Notes: generated by a model from the letters alone, not told the origin. A stretch of 41,995 bases of DNA from Sporosarcina sp. (GCA_029257435.1 JARIBI010000057.1:1-41995); one strand, 5' to 3'. Counted from the first letter of the stretch, positions 7,983-16,128 are shown. Made by a program: numbers and translations.

Positions 7983-9163
7983 CAGATTGTCACCCTTTCT
8001 TTAAACCGGCTTAGCTGAAGCGGTTCGATTGGAATGCACGTTTTTTTGTCATTCAACATTTCTTCAATCAGCTTGCCAGTCACAGCGGCAAGACTGATTC
8101 CATCCCCTTCATGACCCGCCGCTATGAAATATCCTGGAATATGCTCGACTCGCGAAATGATTGGCAAGTGATCCTCCGTCCACGGACGCAATCCTGCATA
8201 TGTCCGGATCACAGTCATATCCGCAATTTTGGGATAAAACCGTATGGCCCGTTTTGCAATGAGTTTCGTCACTTCATGATTCACTTTCGTATTAAACCCT
8301 CCGAATTCCCGACTGCTTCCAATGAGGAAGTTTTGGCTTTCCGTAGGCTCAAAAACGAGCGCAACACCGTACTTTTCCATATCGGCATCTACGATTCTCT
8401 CTCCGCCAAATTTCGAAATCAGATACCCGAACTCCATCACTTTTCTCAAACCGACTGGCTGTTGGCGAGAGGCGACGATCAGTTGACCTTTTCTCGGAAG
8501 AATCGGAATGTCGAGTCCCACCATAGCGCCTAATTTCGGAGCCCAAACTCCACCAGCATTGACGACCTTTTTGGCGGTATACGTTCCATTATTCGTTTCG
8601 ATCACAAACTGTCCTGTTTCGTTTTTCGATACATTTTTCACTTCCGTATTCGTATGTATTTTCGCGCCGTTCTTTTCAGCACTATGAAACATGGAATACG
8701 TCATCATATATGGATTTACAGTCGAATCCGTTTTACACTCCAAGCCGCCGTACAAGTCATCTGCAAAGTACTTGGATTCGTTCTTTAAATCTTCACGATT
8801 CAGCATTTTGAACTCAAGCCCTGCTTCTTTCTGTTTCGTAACCCACTGATTCGCCGCTTCCATTTCCGCGTCATTTTCACAAACTAAAATACTTCCTGGG
8901 TTGCGGTATTCAAAAGAAACTTCAAGTTCTTTATCCAACTCATGGACAAGCATCTGACTCTTCAAAGACATTTGACTGTCAAAACCAGGATCTTTATCGA
9001 TAGCAAGTATGTTGCCATCACATCTGGAAGAGGTACCGCTCGCTAACTCTTTCTTTTCAAGGACGGTTATATCAAGCCCCGCTTTAGAACCATAATAAGC
9101 AATGGAAGCCCCCATGATCCCGCCGCCAATGACAACGATATCCCGATGTTTCCTATTCACCAT
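7982..9163 (-). CDS. FAD-dependent amino-acid oxidoreductase (DAO family), D-hydroxyproline/D-proline dehydrogenase catalytic subunit
   Basis: The 393-residue DAO-family flavoprotein opens with the dinucleotide-binding motif VIGGGIMGASIAYYG (13-27), an ELASGTSSR segment that follows the ADP-binding fold, and the C-terminal RPWTEDHLPIISR and AAGHEGDGI motifs typical of proline/glycine-oxidising members. It should oxidise D-hydroxyproline to 1-pyrroline-4-hydroxy-2-carboxylate. It is the first gene of the minus-strand operon, 25 bases downstream of the predicted start point of a -24/-12 promoter. Three genes across the divergent regulator (11133-12956) encode the partners found in heteromeric versions of this enzyme, so it is probably the beta-type subunit of a dehydrogenase rather than a stand-alone oxidase. 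Confidence 0.9.
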   Translation of the reverse strand: MVNRKHRDIVVIGGGIMGASIAYYGSKAGLDITVLEKKELASGTSSRCDGNILAIDKDPGFDSQMSLKSQMLVHELDKELEVSFEYRNPGSILVCENDAEMEAANQWVTKQKEAGLEFKMLNREDLKNESKYFADDLYGGLECKTDSTVNPYMMTYSMFHSAEKNGAKIHTNTEVKNVSKNETGQFVIETNNGTYTAKKVVNAGGVWAPKLGAMVGLDIPILPRKGQLIVASRQQPVGLRKVMEFGYLISKFGGERIVDADMEKYGVALVFEPTESQNFLIGSSREFGGFNTKVNHEVTKLIAKRAIRFYPKIADMTVIRTYAGLRPWTEDHLPIISRVEHIPGYFIAAGHEGDGISLAAVTGKLIEEMLNDKKTCIPIEPLQLSRFKERVTI

Positions 9164-9198
9164 ACTAATCCCCCTCTCGCTCGCTCGTTTATATGTAT

Positions 9199-9214
9199 TG
9201 CAAGTTGCGTGCCA
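9199..9214 (-). promoter_or_regulatory. Sigma-54 (-24/-12) promoter of the hydroxyproline operon
   Basis: The minus strand reads TGGCACGCAACTTGCA, a full match to the consensus TGGCACG-N4-TTGCA with GG at -24 and GC at -12. The predicted start point is near 9188, about 25 bases before the FAD gene. Confidence 0.93.
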
Positions 9215-9224
9215 AAATTGAACT

Positions 9225-9269
9225 CACTAGCAAACTATCAATGTCTATTGAAAATTCTAATAACTAGTG
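9225..9269. promoter_or_regulatory. Candidate enhancer sites for the sigma-54 activator
   Basis: Upstream of the -24/-12 promoter lie inverted half-sites CACTAG (9225-9230) and CTAGTG (9264-9269), centred 39 bases apart. A small dyad TCAAT-GTCT-ATTGA (9238-9251) sits between them. The position, 25-70 bases beyond the promoter and ahead of the activator gene, suits activator binding and autoregulation. The motif assignment is a guess. Confidence 0.4.
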
Positions 9270-9275
9270 TAAAAT
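9248..9275 (+). promoter_or_regulatory. Possible sigma-A promoter of the sigma-54 activator gene
   Basis: TTGAAA and TAAAAT are separated by 16 bases, ending about 45 bases before the chosen TTG start. They overlap the candidate enhancer half-sites, which would allow autoregulation. Confidence 0.4.
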
Positions 9276-9320
9276 TATTTATACGTTTAAAATATTTTGA
9301 CAGTTGAGGTGTTTAATTCA

Positions 9321-11057
9321 TTGAAGTTTTCACAAAAACTACTCAGCGCACTAGTCGATACAGAGTTCACAATCATTGACTCAGGGCAAACTAAAGATTC
9401 ATTATCCAATCGAATTGCGAAAGAAGCTCCAAAGAAAGTTTTCCAGATAACGAAAGCCGGTCCGCTATATGTCAAAATGGATGACGCCTCACAAGAAGTT
9501 GTCTCTTTTCCCTGCAGCACCTTATCGGTAAACAGCACAATTGAAAATGCCTTTTCAGAACTTCGAAACGCCGACATTACCCTCATTACGAATACTTCTG
9601 ATGAATTCATAGGATTCTTGACGTACGAAGTATTTTCTCAGCACTTATTCACCGAATACCAACGGGCCCAAGCCTATTTGAAAACAATATTAGACACGAT
9701 CGATGAATCCTGCACAGTCATCGACCAAGATGCGAAAGTCCTCTACTGGACAAAAGGCGCTGAAGAAATATTTTCCGTAAAAGAAAAAGACATTATCGGG
9801 CAGCCCATCACCAACTTCTTCAGTCCCGAACGGCTGGAAATCTTAAATGCGTTAAAATATGGTAAGTCCGTTCACCATAGGCAGCACCAAGCTCGTAAAG
9901 ACCTCGTCGTGATGATCAATTCAAAACCAGTCTATTTAAATGAAGAAATCATCGGTGCCGTCGTTTCAGAAACAGACATTACGAGTCAGATTCTATTGAA
10001 TAATGAACTGTACAATACCTCTGAAAAACTTTTCATTTTGGAAGAAGAAGTTCGAAAGGCGTCTCCTTCCGTGAATCCTTTTTCTTATATAAAAGGAAAC
10101 AGCCAAGCTATTAGAAAAACATTGGAGATTGCTCGTAAGGCAGCGACTTCTGATGCTGCGGTCCTGATTTACGGCGAAAGCGGCGTCGGGAAAGAATTGT
10201 TTGCAAAAGCGATTCACAACTTACGGGAGCCTGAAAACTCGCCATTCGTTGCCATTAACTGCGGTGCGATTCCGAGCGGATTATTCGAAAGTGAAATCTT
10301 CGGGTACGAAAAAGGAGCATTCTCAGGAGCGAATCAGAAAGGTAAAAAAGGAAAAGTAGAACTTGCGAAGAACGGGACGCTATTTTTAGATGAAATCGGG
10401 GAAATGCCGCTTGAGATGCAAGTGAAAATTCTTCGGCTCCTGCAAGAAAAAAAGTTTTACACAGTGGGCGGCACAAAAGAAATCGAAGTGGATTTCCGTG
10501 TTGTGGCGGCAACCAATCGGGACTTGAAGGAATTGATAAAAGAAGGAAAGTTTAGGGAAGATCTTTATTACCGGTTAAATGTCGTCAACTTCAAAGTCCC
10601 GCCGCTGCGCGAACGGCCTGAAGACATCATAGAACTGACGCATTACTTCCTGTACGAATTATCCGTGAAGTATAACCGTCCGATCCATGGAATTTCGCAA
10701 GCTGTCATGCAGGCATTGCTCCAGCATACGTGGCCGGGAAATATACGGGAGCTGAAGAATGCGATAGAGCGGCTTGTAGCTTTTTCAGAGAACGGAGAAA
10801 TTCGAATCGATGACCTTCCGAACGAAATGGAAAGAATTCCGCAGGCCGCTGCAGATGAGCAGGCTACCCTCCCTACTTATCAAGCGAGTGCGACTGAACA
10901 GCTGTCGTTGCAGGAACAATTACAAGTCTATGAGAAAGACATCATTTTAAAGGAACTCAGTAAAGTCAATGGAAACAAACTTCTTTGCGCAAAAAACTTA
11001 GAGATTACGAGAGCGACTCTATATAATCGGATGAACAAATTAGGTATCCAATTATAG
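9321..11057 (+). CDS. Sigma-54-dependent transcriptional activator (PAS, AAA+, Fis-type HTH), GAFSGA variant
   Basis: An approximately 578-residue enhancer-binding protein. It has an N-terminal ~110-residue segment I cannot assign confidently (slightly CBS-like), a PAS domain at about 115-225 (TILDTIDESCTVIDQDAKVLYW), the AAA+ domain at about 255-485 with Walker A GESGVGKE and Walker B TLFLDEIGEM, and a C-terminal Fis-type HTH (CAKNLEITRATLYNRMNKLG). The sigma-54-contact loop reads GAFSGA instead of GAFTGA. I placed the start at TTG 9321 because GAGGTG lies 9 bases upstream; a TTG at 9297 is in frame but lacks a ribosome binding site. It sits between the two catabolic units whose -24/-12 promoters it most likely activates. 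The inducer is probably hydroxyproline or a derivative. Confidence 0.92.
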   Translation: MKFSQKLLSALVDTEFTIIDSGQTKDSLSNRIAKEAPKKVFQITKAGPLYVKMDDASQEVVSFPCSTLSVNSTIENAFSELRNADITLITNTSDEFIGFLTYEVFSQHLFTEYQRAQAYLKTILDTIDESCTVIDQDAKVLYWTKGAEEIFSVKEKDIIGQPITNFFSPERLEILNALKYGKSVHHRQHQARKDLVVMINSKPVYLNEEIIGAVVSETDITSQILLNNELYNTSEKLFILEEEVRKASPSVNPFSYIKGNSQAIRKTLEIARKAATSDAAVLIYGESGVGKELFAKAIHNLREPENSPFVAINCGAIPSGLFESEIFGYEKGAFSGANQKGKKGKVELAKNGTLFLDEIGEMPLEMQVKILRLLQEKKFYTVGGTKEIEVDFRVVAATNRDLKELIKEGKFREDLYYRLNVVNFKVPPLRERPEDIIELTHYFLYELSVKYNRPIHGISQAVMQALLQHTWPGNIRELKNAIERLVAFSENGEIRIDDLPNEMERIPQAAADEQATLPTYQASATEQLSLQEQLQVYEKDIILKELSKVNGNKLLCAKNLEITRATLYNRMNKLGIQL

Positions 11058-11068
11058 AATCCCAATCT

Positions 11069-11084
11069 TGGCTACATTCTTGCA
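11069..11084 (+). promoter_or_regulatory. Sigma-54 (-24/-12) promoter before the dehydrogenase accessory genes
   Basis: TGGCTACATTCTTGCA has GG and GC at the correct 10-base offset and differs from consensus only in the middle of the -24 block. It lies 12 bases after the activator stop and about 50 bases before the [2Fe-2S] gene, giving these genes their own regulated promoter. Confidence 0.8.
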
Positions 11085-11132
11085 TAGAGTTAAGTATGCG
11101 TATACACAAAGTATAAGAATGAGGTGAGGGAC

Positions 11133-11402
11133 TTGTCGGAAAATGAAATGATCATTTGCAGATGCGAAGAAGTAACGTATGGTGAATTGAAAAATACAGC
11201 GCAAAACTATAATTGCTCCGCACGAGAACTGAAACTACGGACACGTGCGGGCATGGGGTATTGCGGAGGAAGAACGTGTCGATCGATGGTGGACAGTATC
11301 GCACATGCTTCTGTTGAACGAGATGTTACCCAAGTGACTTTAAAATATCAGCCGCCGATTCGACCGGTCAGTTTCGGTAGTTTGGGGGGAGTGACAAAAT
11401 GA
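11133..11402 (+). CDS. Stand-alone BFD-type [2Fe-2S]-binding protein, dehydrogenase accessory subunit
   Basis: This 89-residue protein has the bacterioferritin-associated-ferredoxin-like cysteine pattern CRC near the N-terminus (IICRCEEV) and CGGRTC in the middle, expected to hold one [2Fe-2S] cluster. In many HcnB-like flavoproteins this domain is fused to the C-terminus of the FAD/NAD subunit; here it is a separate gene. The TTG at 11133 was chosen because GAGGTG lies 6 bases upstream; a GTG at 11124 overlaps that site and is less likely. Its stop overlaps the next ATG (ATGA). It probably passes electrons from the D-hydroxyproline flavin centre to the partner flavoprotein. Confidence 0.85.
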   Translation: MSENEMIICRCEEVTYGELKNTAQNYNCSARELKLRTRAGMGYCGGRTCRSMVDSIAHASVERDVTQVTLKYQPPIRPVSFGSLGGVTK

Positions 11403-11737
11403 CGAGCAGAATCATTAACCACCCAGTATTGGACAAAGTCGATGAAACGGATACGGTTTCTTTTAAATTTAACGATACGGTTTTGACAGGATTACGAAAC
11501 GAATCGCTTGCTGCTGCGCTGCTTGCGAATAATATCCGAACGCTGCGTGTTCATGAAGAAAGCGGAACTTCGCGCGGGATTTATTGTAATATCGGGCACT
11601 GCTTCGAATGCCGTGTCAATGTAAATGGACAGCAAGGCGTACGAGCTTGTCTGACGCCAGTTGAAGAAGGTATTACCGTATCGAGCGGCGAGAAGTTCCT
11701 GACATCTGTGAAAGACTGGAGGTCGAATAATGAATAG
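11399..11737 (+). CDS. Ferredoxin-like [2Fe-2S] protein (Fer2_4/HcnA type), dehydrogenase small subunit
   Basis: The 112-residue product has the plant-type ferredoxin cysteine layout GIYCNIGHCFECRV and a later RACLTP, matching small HcnA-like subunits of amine and proline dehydrogenases. The N-terminal part (TVSFKFNDTVLTGLRNESLAAALL) is the usual beta-grasp start with the SLAAAL helix. It starts inside the stop of the preceding gene and overlaps the next by 8 bases, so the three proteins are almost certainly made together. Its role is inferred to be electron transfer in a membrane-associated or soluble D-hydroxyproline/D-proline dehydrogenase complex. Confidence 0.88.
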   Translation: MTSRIINHPVLDKVDETDTVSFKFNDTVLTGLRNESLAAALLANNIRTLRVHEESGTSRGIYCNIGHCFECRVNVNGQQGVRACLTPVEEGITVSSGEKFLTSVKDWRSNNE

Positions 11738-12956
11738 AGTCATTGTTATCGGGGCGGGTCCCGCAGGTTTGTCTGCAGCAATCACGATTGCGAAAAATGG
11801 GTATGAAGTTCTCATTCTCGATGAATATATGCTGGCTGGCGGACGGTTGTTAGGCCAGCTTTATGAAGAAGAAAAGGGAAAATGGTGGAATGGCATGAAG
11901 GAATCGAAACGCCTGCATGACAAAGCTGTTGCGCTTGGCATTGAGATTCGCTTAGGCACGCCTGTTTCCAACATTGAAAAGCTGGATGGATCATGGGTGA
12001 TTTATACAGATGAAGAAACGTACTATACTTCCCACCTCCTGCTTGCAACGGGTGCAGCTGAAGTGCCCCTTCCGATACCAGGCTGGACGCTGCCAGGCGT
12101 GATGTCCGTCGGTGCTGCCCAAGTGATGACAAATGTACATAGAGTCAAACCGGGTAATCGCGGTGTGATCATCGGAGTGAATGTACTGTCATCCGCCATT
12201 GCGATGGAACTGAAGCTTGCCCATATCGACGTGGCTGCGATTACGCTGCCGAAGATGAATCAAGTGACGAAGGAATCAGGCAACCCGATGGATGTTATGA
12301 ATTCCCTGCTGCACGTGTCGCATATGGCGCCTTCTGCTTTTGTTAAGTTGGGAGGCAAGTTGATGAAAAATGAGTTCATGAAAAAGATGGGGATCACATT
12401 CTTCCCGAAAAAAGGCGTGAAGATGTGGGATATCCCAATTATGCTTCGAAAAGCGGTTATCAATATTTACGGCGAGGATACTGTAGAAGGTGTGACGATT
12501 GCTACGATTAGCCCGTCGGGTGAAGTGATTGAAGGTACGGAAGAATCTATTAGCGCAGATTTTGTTTGTATTGCTGGCGGGTTATATCCATTGGCGGAGC
12601 TCGCGGCAGTTGCAGGGTGTCCGTTCTATTATATTGAAGAGTTAGGTGGGTATGTGCCTCTTCATAATGAGCGACTGGAGACGGTTCTGGATGGATTGTA
12701 TGTGGCAGGAAATATTACGGGTGTTGAAGGTGCTAAGGTGGCGATTAGCCAAGGGGCTGCTGCGGGGCTTGCGATTGCGAATAATTTTAGTGGAAGCAAG
12801 CATGAAGCGGTGATTCAGGAGGCGATCGAGACGATTGGACGTACCCGGGATGAGGCGTTTATTCAGTTTCATCCTGCTGTGAAGGAAGGTAAGGAGAAGT
12901 TGCAGCGGTATTTTGAGGAGTATAGTCAGGAAGTTAAGGTGGGCGTTACGGGTTAA
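11730..12956 (+). CDS. FAD/NAD(P)-binding oxidoreductase, HcnB-like dehydrogenase subunit
   Basis: A 408-residue pyridine-nucleotide-disulfide-oxidoreductase-like flavoprotein. It has the FAD-binding motif VIVIGAGPAGLSAAITIAKNG at its N-terminus, an LLLATGAAEVPLPIPG segment near 105-120 and a second FAD motif GLYVAGNITGVEGAKVAISQG near 325-345. The second dinucleotide site (GVIIGVNVLSSAIAME) departs from the usual GxGxxG pattern, as in HcnB-type subunits that do not use NAD. It lacks a C-terminal BFD domain, which is encoded separately two genes upstream. A GGAGG site precedes the ATG. With the DAO-family subunit and the two iron-sulfur proteins it probably forms the heteromeric D-hydroxyproline/D-proline dehydrogenase. 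A terminator follows. Confidence 0.88.
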   Translation: MNRVIVIGAGPAGLSAAITIAKNGYEVLILDEYMLAGGRLLGQLYEEEKGKWWNGMKESKRLHDKAVALGIEIRLGTPVSNIEKLDGSWVIYTDEETYYTSHLLLATGAAEVPLPIPGWTLPGVMSVGAAQVMTNVHRVKPGNRGVIIGVNVLSSAIAMELKLAHIDVAAITLPKMNQVTKESGNPMDVMNSLLHVSHMAPSAFVKLGGKLMKNEFMKKMGITFFPKKGVKMWDIPIMLRKAVINIYGEDTVEGVTIATISPSGEVIEGTEESISADFVCIAGGLYPLAELAAVAGCPFYYIEELGGYVPLHNERLETVLDGLYVAGNITGVEGAKVAISQGAAAGLAIANNFSGSKHEAVIQEAIETIGRTRDEAFIQFHPAVKEGKEKLQRYFEEYSQEVKVGVTG

Positions 12957-12963
12957 CGTAAAG

Positions 12964-13014
12964 AAGGCTATCTCGAAATGTCATAGATATGACTTTCGGG
13001 GTAGCCCTTTTTTA
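12964..13014 (+). terminator. Terminator of the dehydrogenase accessory operon
   Basis: The stem GGCTAtctCGAAATGTCAT / ATGACTTTCGggGTAGCC is followed by CTTTTTT, directly after the flavoprotein stop. Confidence 0.9.
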
Positions 13015-13031
13015 ATTGGGAGAGTAACTGT

Positions 13032-13159
13032 GCTGATTTGCGCTGCAGGCGGACGCTTTCCGGGGGGCTCGATCTCAGCCGCTTCCCTCGCTTCGCTCAG
13101 TCCAGGGTCTTCGATCTTCGCTGATCCCCCAGGAGTCGCCGCCTTCCGCTTCAATCGAC
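13032..13159 (-). repeat. 128-bp dispersed GC-rich repeat, copy B
   Basis: The reverse complement of this stretch aligns without gaps to 1792-1919 (about 85% by hand count) and has the same blocks GGCGACTCCT, GGATCAGCGAAG, GAAGACCCTGGACTGAGC and GGAAAGCGTCCG. It occupies most of the roughly 310-base gap between converging transcription units; the remainder holds the upstream terminator and AT-rich sequence with nothing recognisable. Confidence 0.85.
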
Positions 13160-13267
13160 GGTTCTACTATTAATTAGAGTCGCGGTTGCTAATTGGATAG
13201 TGTCATATTACATCTAACTGGTTATAAAAAAAGAAATAAAACACTTAAACCCTCGGTATCTTATCAT

Positions 13268-14263
13268 TTATATCGTTACGTATTGGCCGAGGTTTTGTTG
13301 TTTGGCGGTTTGGTAGACGCCGATTGCGACGGCTAGGTCGAAGTAGGCGGCTCCTACGCATTTGAAGAAGGTGATTTCTTGGTTGTTTTCGCGGGCTGTT
13401 ATGTTGCCTACGTACGCATCTTTTAGTTCGCCGTGGATTGCATCATAGGACCAGTCTTTTTGAGTGTTGGCGTGGATGAGTTCGCCTGCTTCTTCGGTGG
13501 CGCCGTGGAAGTCGTCGACGATGATTTTGTCTGCTCGGCAAATGAATGTGTGGTCCACTTCTCTCATATGCGGCAAGTAGGAGCCGACGCCGTTGACGTG
13601 GGTGCCTAGCTGAATGTCCTTCCCGTCAAATACGGGTGTTTCTGATCGTGTGCTGCAGTTGATGATTTGAGATTGCTTCACGACTTCGGATTTATTCTCT
13701 TCATCAATCACTTCAATGGTAATGGTAGAAGGGACGCCGAATTCGACTAATTTCTCTTTGAACTTTTCTGCATTTGCTTTTGTTCGATTGACTAGAATGA
13801 TGGTCTTGATGTCTCGAACTTCCAACACTCCGAGTACTTGTTCAAACGCCATGCCGCCTGTTCCGATACATGCTAGCACTTCTGCATTTTTCAATGCATA
13901 CAGGTCCGTTGCGATTGCACTTAGTGCACCTGTTCTCAAACGGGTTAAGTAGGATGCATTCACGAGCGAGACGTGCTCTCCTGTTTTTGCATCCGATACG
14001 AGTGTGACCCCTTGGGTAGTCTTGCCCCCGGATGCCGGGTTGTGCGGAAAAATGGTGACGGCTTTCATGGCCATCAATTCTTTATCCAAATCTGCACTGG
14101 GCATATATAAGACACTTGCTTCGTGCTTTTTGAATTCTATGACGGTCCGGAGCGGATTTTCTACAAGCTCCTCTACTTTCGCTTTCAGGAGGTGTTTCAA
14201 ATCTGCTACCGCTTTGTCCATTTTGTACATGCTTTGTATTGTTTTTTCATCGAGTACGATCAA
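13268..14263 (-). CDS. Ornithine cyclodeaminase/mu-crystallin family protein, probable 1-pyrroline-2-carboxylate reductase
   Basis: The 331-residue protein has the OCD-family layout: KAVTIFPHNPASGGKTTQG at about 87-106, the LTRLRTGALSAIATDLYA helix, a Rossmann segment ACIGTGGMAFEQVLGVLEV and VNGVGSYLPHMREVD. Members near proline racemases reduce 1-pyrroline-2-carboxylate (or piperideine-2-carboxylate) to L-proline with NAD(P)H, rather than deaminating ornithine. Here it would return the product of D-proline oxidation, or of trans-3-hydroxyproline dehydration, to L-proline. The start is TTG at 14263, with AAAGGG 9 bases upstream. It diverges from the XRE-cupin regulator, which may control it. 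Confidence 0.85.
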   Translation of the reverse strand: MIVLDEKTIQSMYKMDKAVADLKHLLKAKVEELVENPLRTVIEFKKHEASVLYMPSADLDKELMAMKAVTIFPHNPASGGKTTQGVTLVSDAKTGEHVSLVNASYLTRLRTGALSAIATDLYALKNAEVLACIGTGGMAFEQVLGVLEVRDIKTIILVNRTKANAEKFKEKLVEFGVPSTITIEVIDEENKSEVVKQSQIINCSTRSETPVFDGKDIQLGTHVNGVGSYLPHMREVDHTFICRADKIIVDDFHGATEEAGELIHANTQKDWSYDAIHGELKDAYVGNITARENNQEITFFKCVGAAYFDLAVAIGVYQTAKQQNLGQYVTI

Positions 14264-14292
14264 AATAGTCAGCCCTTTCTTTTATCGGATTT

Positions 14293-14312
14293 GATAATGT
14301 GATATACATAAT
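14293..14312. promoter_or_regulatory. Candidate operator between the OCD-family gene and the XRE-cupin regulator
   Basis: An imperfect dyad AATGT-GATAT-ACATA lies in the short divergent intergenic region, where an autoregulated repressor would be expected to bind. This is a pattern observation only. Confidence 0.3.
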
Positions 14313-14345
14313 AGAGTGAATGAATTACAGAGGAGAGTGTTTGTG

Positions 14346-14882
14346 ATGGATCAGCCGATTGGTGAACGGATTCGTGATATTCGTAAAGATAACAAAATGA
14401 CGTTGAAAGAAGTCGCGGACCGAACAGGTTTTTCGATTAGCTTTCTTTCGCAATTGGAACGAGGCAAAAGCAATGCCACGTTGGAGTCATTAAAAAAGCT
14501 TTCCTTGGCGTTACACGTGAGTCCCGCTATATTTTTTGATGAAACAACCACCGCTTCAAGTGACGATCCCTCTTCTGAAGTCGAAAAATTAAATCACCAT
14601 AATATCCTGTACAAAAGTTTGCATCATCCCATGGAAGACTATGCATTCCAACCTTTGCTTGTAACCTTGAAACCCGGTCAAAATGAAGGAAATGCGTTTA
14701 CACACAACGGGCAGGAATTCCTTTTCGTTTTAAAAGGTATTCTTACCGTTCTATTGAATAATGAAAAGATAGAATTGAAAGAGCACGAATCCATCATGTT
14801 CGATTCGAACCAGACGCATTACTGGTACAACTACACAGACGAAGAAGTCGTCTTCCTTTGCGTTTCCCATGAGTTTCAATAA
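14346..14882 (+). CDS. XRE-family HTH regulator with C-terminal cupin domain
   Basis: A 178-residue protein. Its N-terminal HTH_3 domain (RIRDIRKDNKMTLKEVADRTGFSISFLSQLERGKSNATLESLKKLS by family layout, about residues 6-50) is joined to a C-terminal cupin at about 105-178 (HNGQEFLFVLKGILTVLLNN, then ESIMFDSNQTHYWYNYTDEE). This architecture is used by regulators that sense small metabolites in the cupin, often in amino-acid or polyamine catabolism. ATG 14346 or GTG 14343 both fit the AGGAG site at 14331-14335. It is divergent from the OCD-family gene and upstream of a convergent symporter gene, so those genes are its likely targets. The ligand is unknown. Confidence 0.88.
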   Translation: MDQPIGERIRDIRKDNKMTLKEVADRTGFSISFLSQLERGKSNATLESLKKLSLALHVSPAIFFDETTTASSDDPSSEVEKLNHHNILYKSLHHPMEDYAFQPLLVTLKPGQNEGNAFTHNGQEFLFVLKGILTVLLNNEKIELKEHESIMFDSNQTHYWYNYTDEEVVFLCVSHEFQ

Positions 14883-14884
14883 TA

Positions 14885-14917
14885 GCCGACGAGACGAGAT
14901 GATCTCATCGGCTTTTG
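14885..14917 (+). terminator. Terminator after the XRE-cupin regulator
   Basis: The stem GCCGACGAGA / TCTCATCGGC (one wobble) with an 8-base loop is followed by TTTT. It probably also serves the converging symporter gene. Confidence 0.8.
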
Positions 14918-14919
14918 GT

Positions 14920-16128
14920 TTAGAACTCGTCTACTTGATGCCCATACCTCGAGTGCACGATTGCAGTTCCTGTTAGATCCCCCGCAATATTGTTCGTTGT
15001 ATTTCCGGCATCTACTAAAGGTGAAACCGCTGCATAGATAGCGACAATTTCTAAAGGTAATCCAAGTGAAGTCATTAAAATGGCCATCATGACAATGTCC
15101 GCACCCCTTGCCCCTGCCGTCCCCATCGAAAGAGCCAGACCGAGAAAAACAAATTGAACTAACAATCCAAACGTTATCGGGATATCATATAAGTTCGCTG
15201 CAAAAATTGCAGTGGCACCAAATGTTACGGCCAACCCGTCCATGTTGATTGTCGCTCCTAAGGGTAAGGTGAAGCCGTAAATTTTATCGGACACACCCAA
15301 TTTCTTTGATACATTCATAGAGGCTGGCAGCGTCGCATTACTAGAAGACGTTGCCGCAGCTAACATAAGCGCCGGACTTATTGCACGTAAAAATGCCAAA
15401 GGCTTAAACTTAGTAAATAATGCGATGAACGTCGGGTAAACAACAAATAATAGTATCGCCAATCCAATTAGAGCACTCAATACGTAGTACATTGCAGAAG
15501 ATATAATTGACATATCTGTCGTTCCTACTAGTTTTGCAATGAGTGCTAAAACTCCAAGAGGCGCAAGATACATGACCATATCGGTGATCTTCAGCATTAA
15601 AGCTGCACCTTCTTGAAAGAACAATCGAACAGTCTTCGCTTTGTCCCCCATACTTAATAGAGCAACTCCAATAATTATGGCTCCAATAATTATTTGTAAC
15701 ATATTCATTTCAACGAAACTGCCCACTAGATTATTAGGAGTCCATGACACCAGATTATCTATAAAGTTGAATTCTTCCGGTTTAATGGACTCCCCATCTG
15801 TTAACATCCCTACAGAGTTTTTGCCAGGGTTCATAATTAAGGCAACCCCTATTCCAATAGAAGCAGCAATAATAGTTGTAGCCATATAATAAATAATGGT
15901 TGCGCCGCCAATAGACCGTAATGACTTAACACTTGGCAAGTTTGTAATTCCATCTATCAACACTAAAAATGTTAAGGGTACGATTAACCATTGAAGCAAG
16001 CTGATGAAAATATCACCGATCGGCGAAATATAAACGACATTCTCTTTCAATATCAGACCTAGAACAATCCCCAAAACAGCCCCGATTGCTACTTGAACGA
16101 ATAGATGTTGTTTCTTCCACCATGCCAT
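14920..16128 (-). CDS. Dicarboxylate/amino acid:cation symporter (DAACS, GltP/GltT family)
   Basis: The 402-residue transporter has the serine-rich hairpin ALMLAAATSSSNATLPASM and the substrate/Na+ motif GATINMDGLAV, both hallmarks of DAACS carriers, plus the conserved C-terminal DAGNTTNNIAGDLTGTAIV. About eight membrane helices and two re-entrant loops are expected. Family members take up glutamate, aspartate, C4-dicarboxylates, serine or cystine with Na+ or H+. It lies 22 bases after a proline-racemase-family gene on the same strand, so it may bring in the racemase's substrate, an imino acid. That substrate is an inference from position. Confidence 0.9.
   Translation of the reverse strand: MAWWKKQHLFVQVAIGAVLGIVLGLILKENVVYISPIGDIFISLLQWLIVPLTFLVLIDGITNLPSVKSLRSIGGATIIYYMATTIIAASIGIGVALIMNPGKNSVGMLTDGESIKPEEFNFIDNLVSWTPNNLVGSFVEMNMLQIIIGAIIIGVALLSMGDKAKTVRLFFQEGAALMLKITDMVMYLAPLGVLALIAKLVGTTDMSIISSAMYYVLSALIGLAILLFVVYPTFIALFTKFKPLAFLRAISPALMLAAATSSSNATLPASMNVSKKLGVSDKIYGFTLPLGATINMDGLAVTFGATAIFAANLYDIPITFGLLVQFVFLGLALSMGTAGARGADIVMMAILMTSLGLPLEIVAIYAAVSPLVDAGNTTNNIAGDLTGTAIVHSRYGHQVDEF

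Noticed and set aside
12913..13173. 86-codon frame running through the terminator and repeat copy B
   Set aside because: It overlaps the flavoprotein end, a terminator hairpin and a non-coding repeat.
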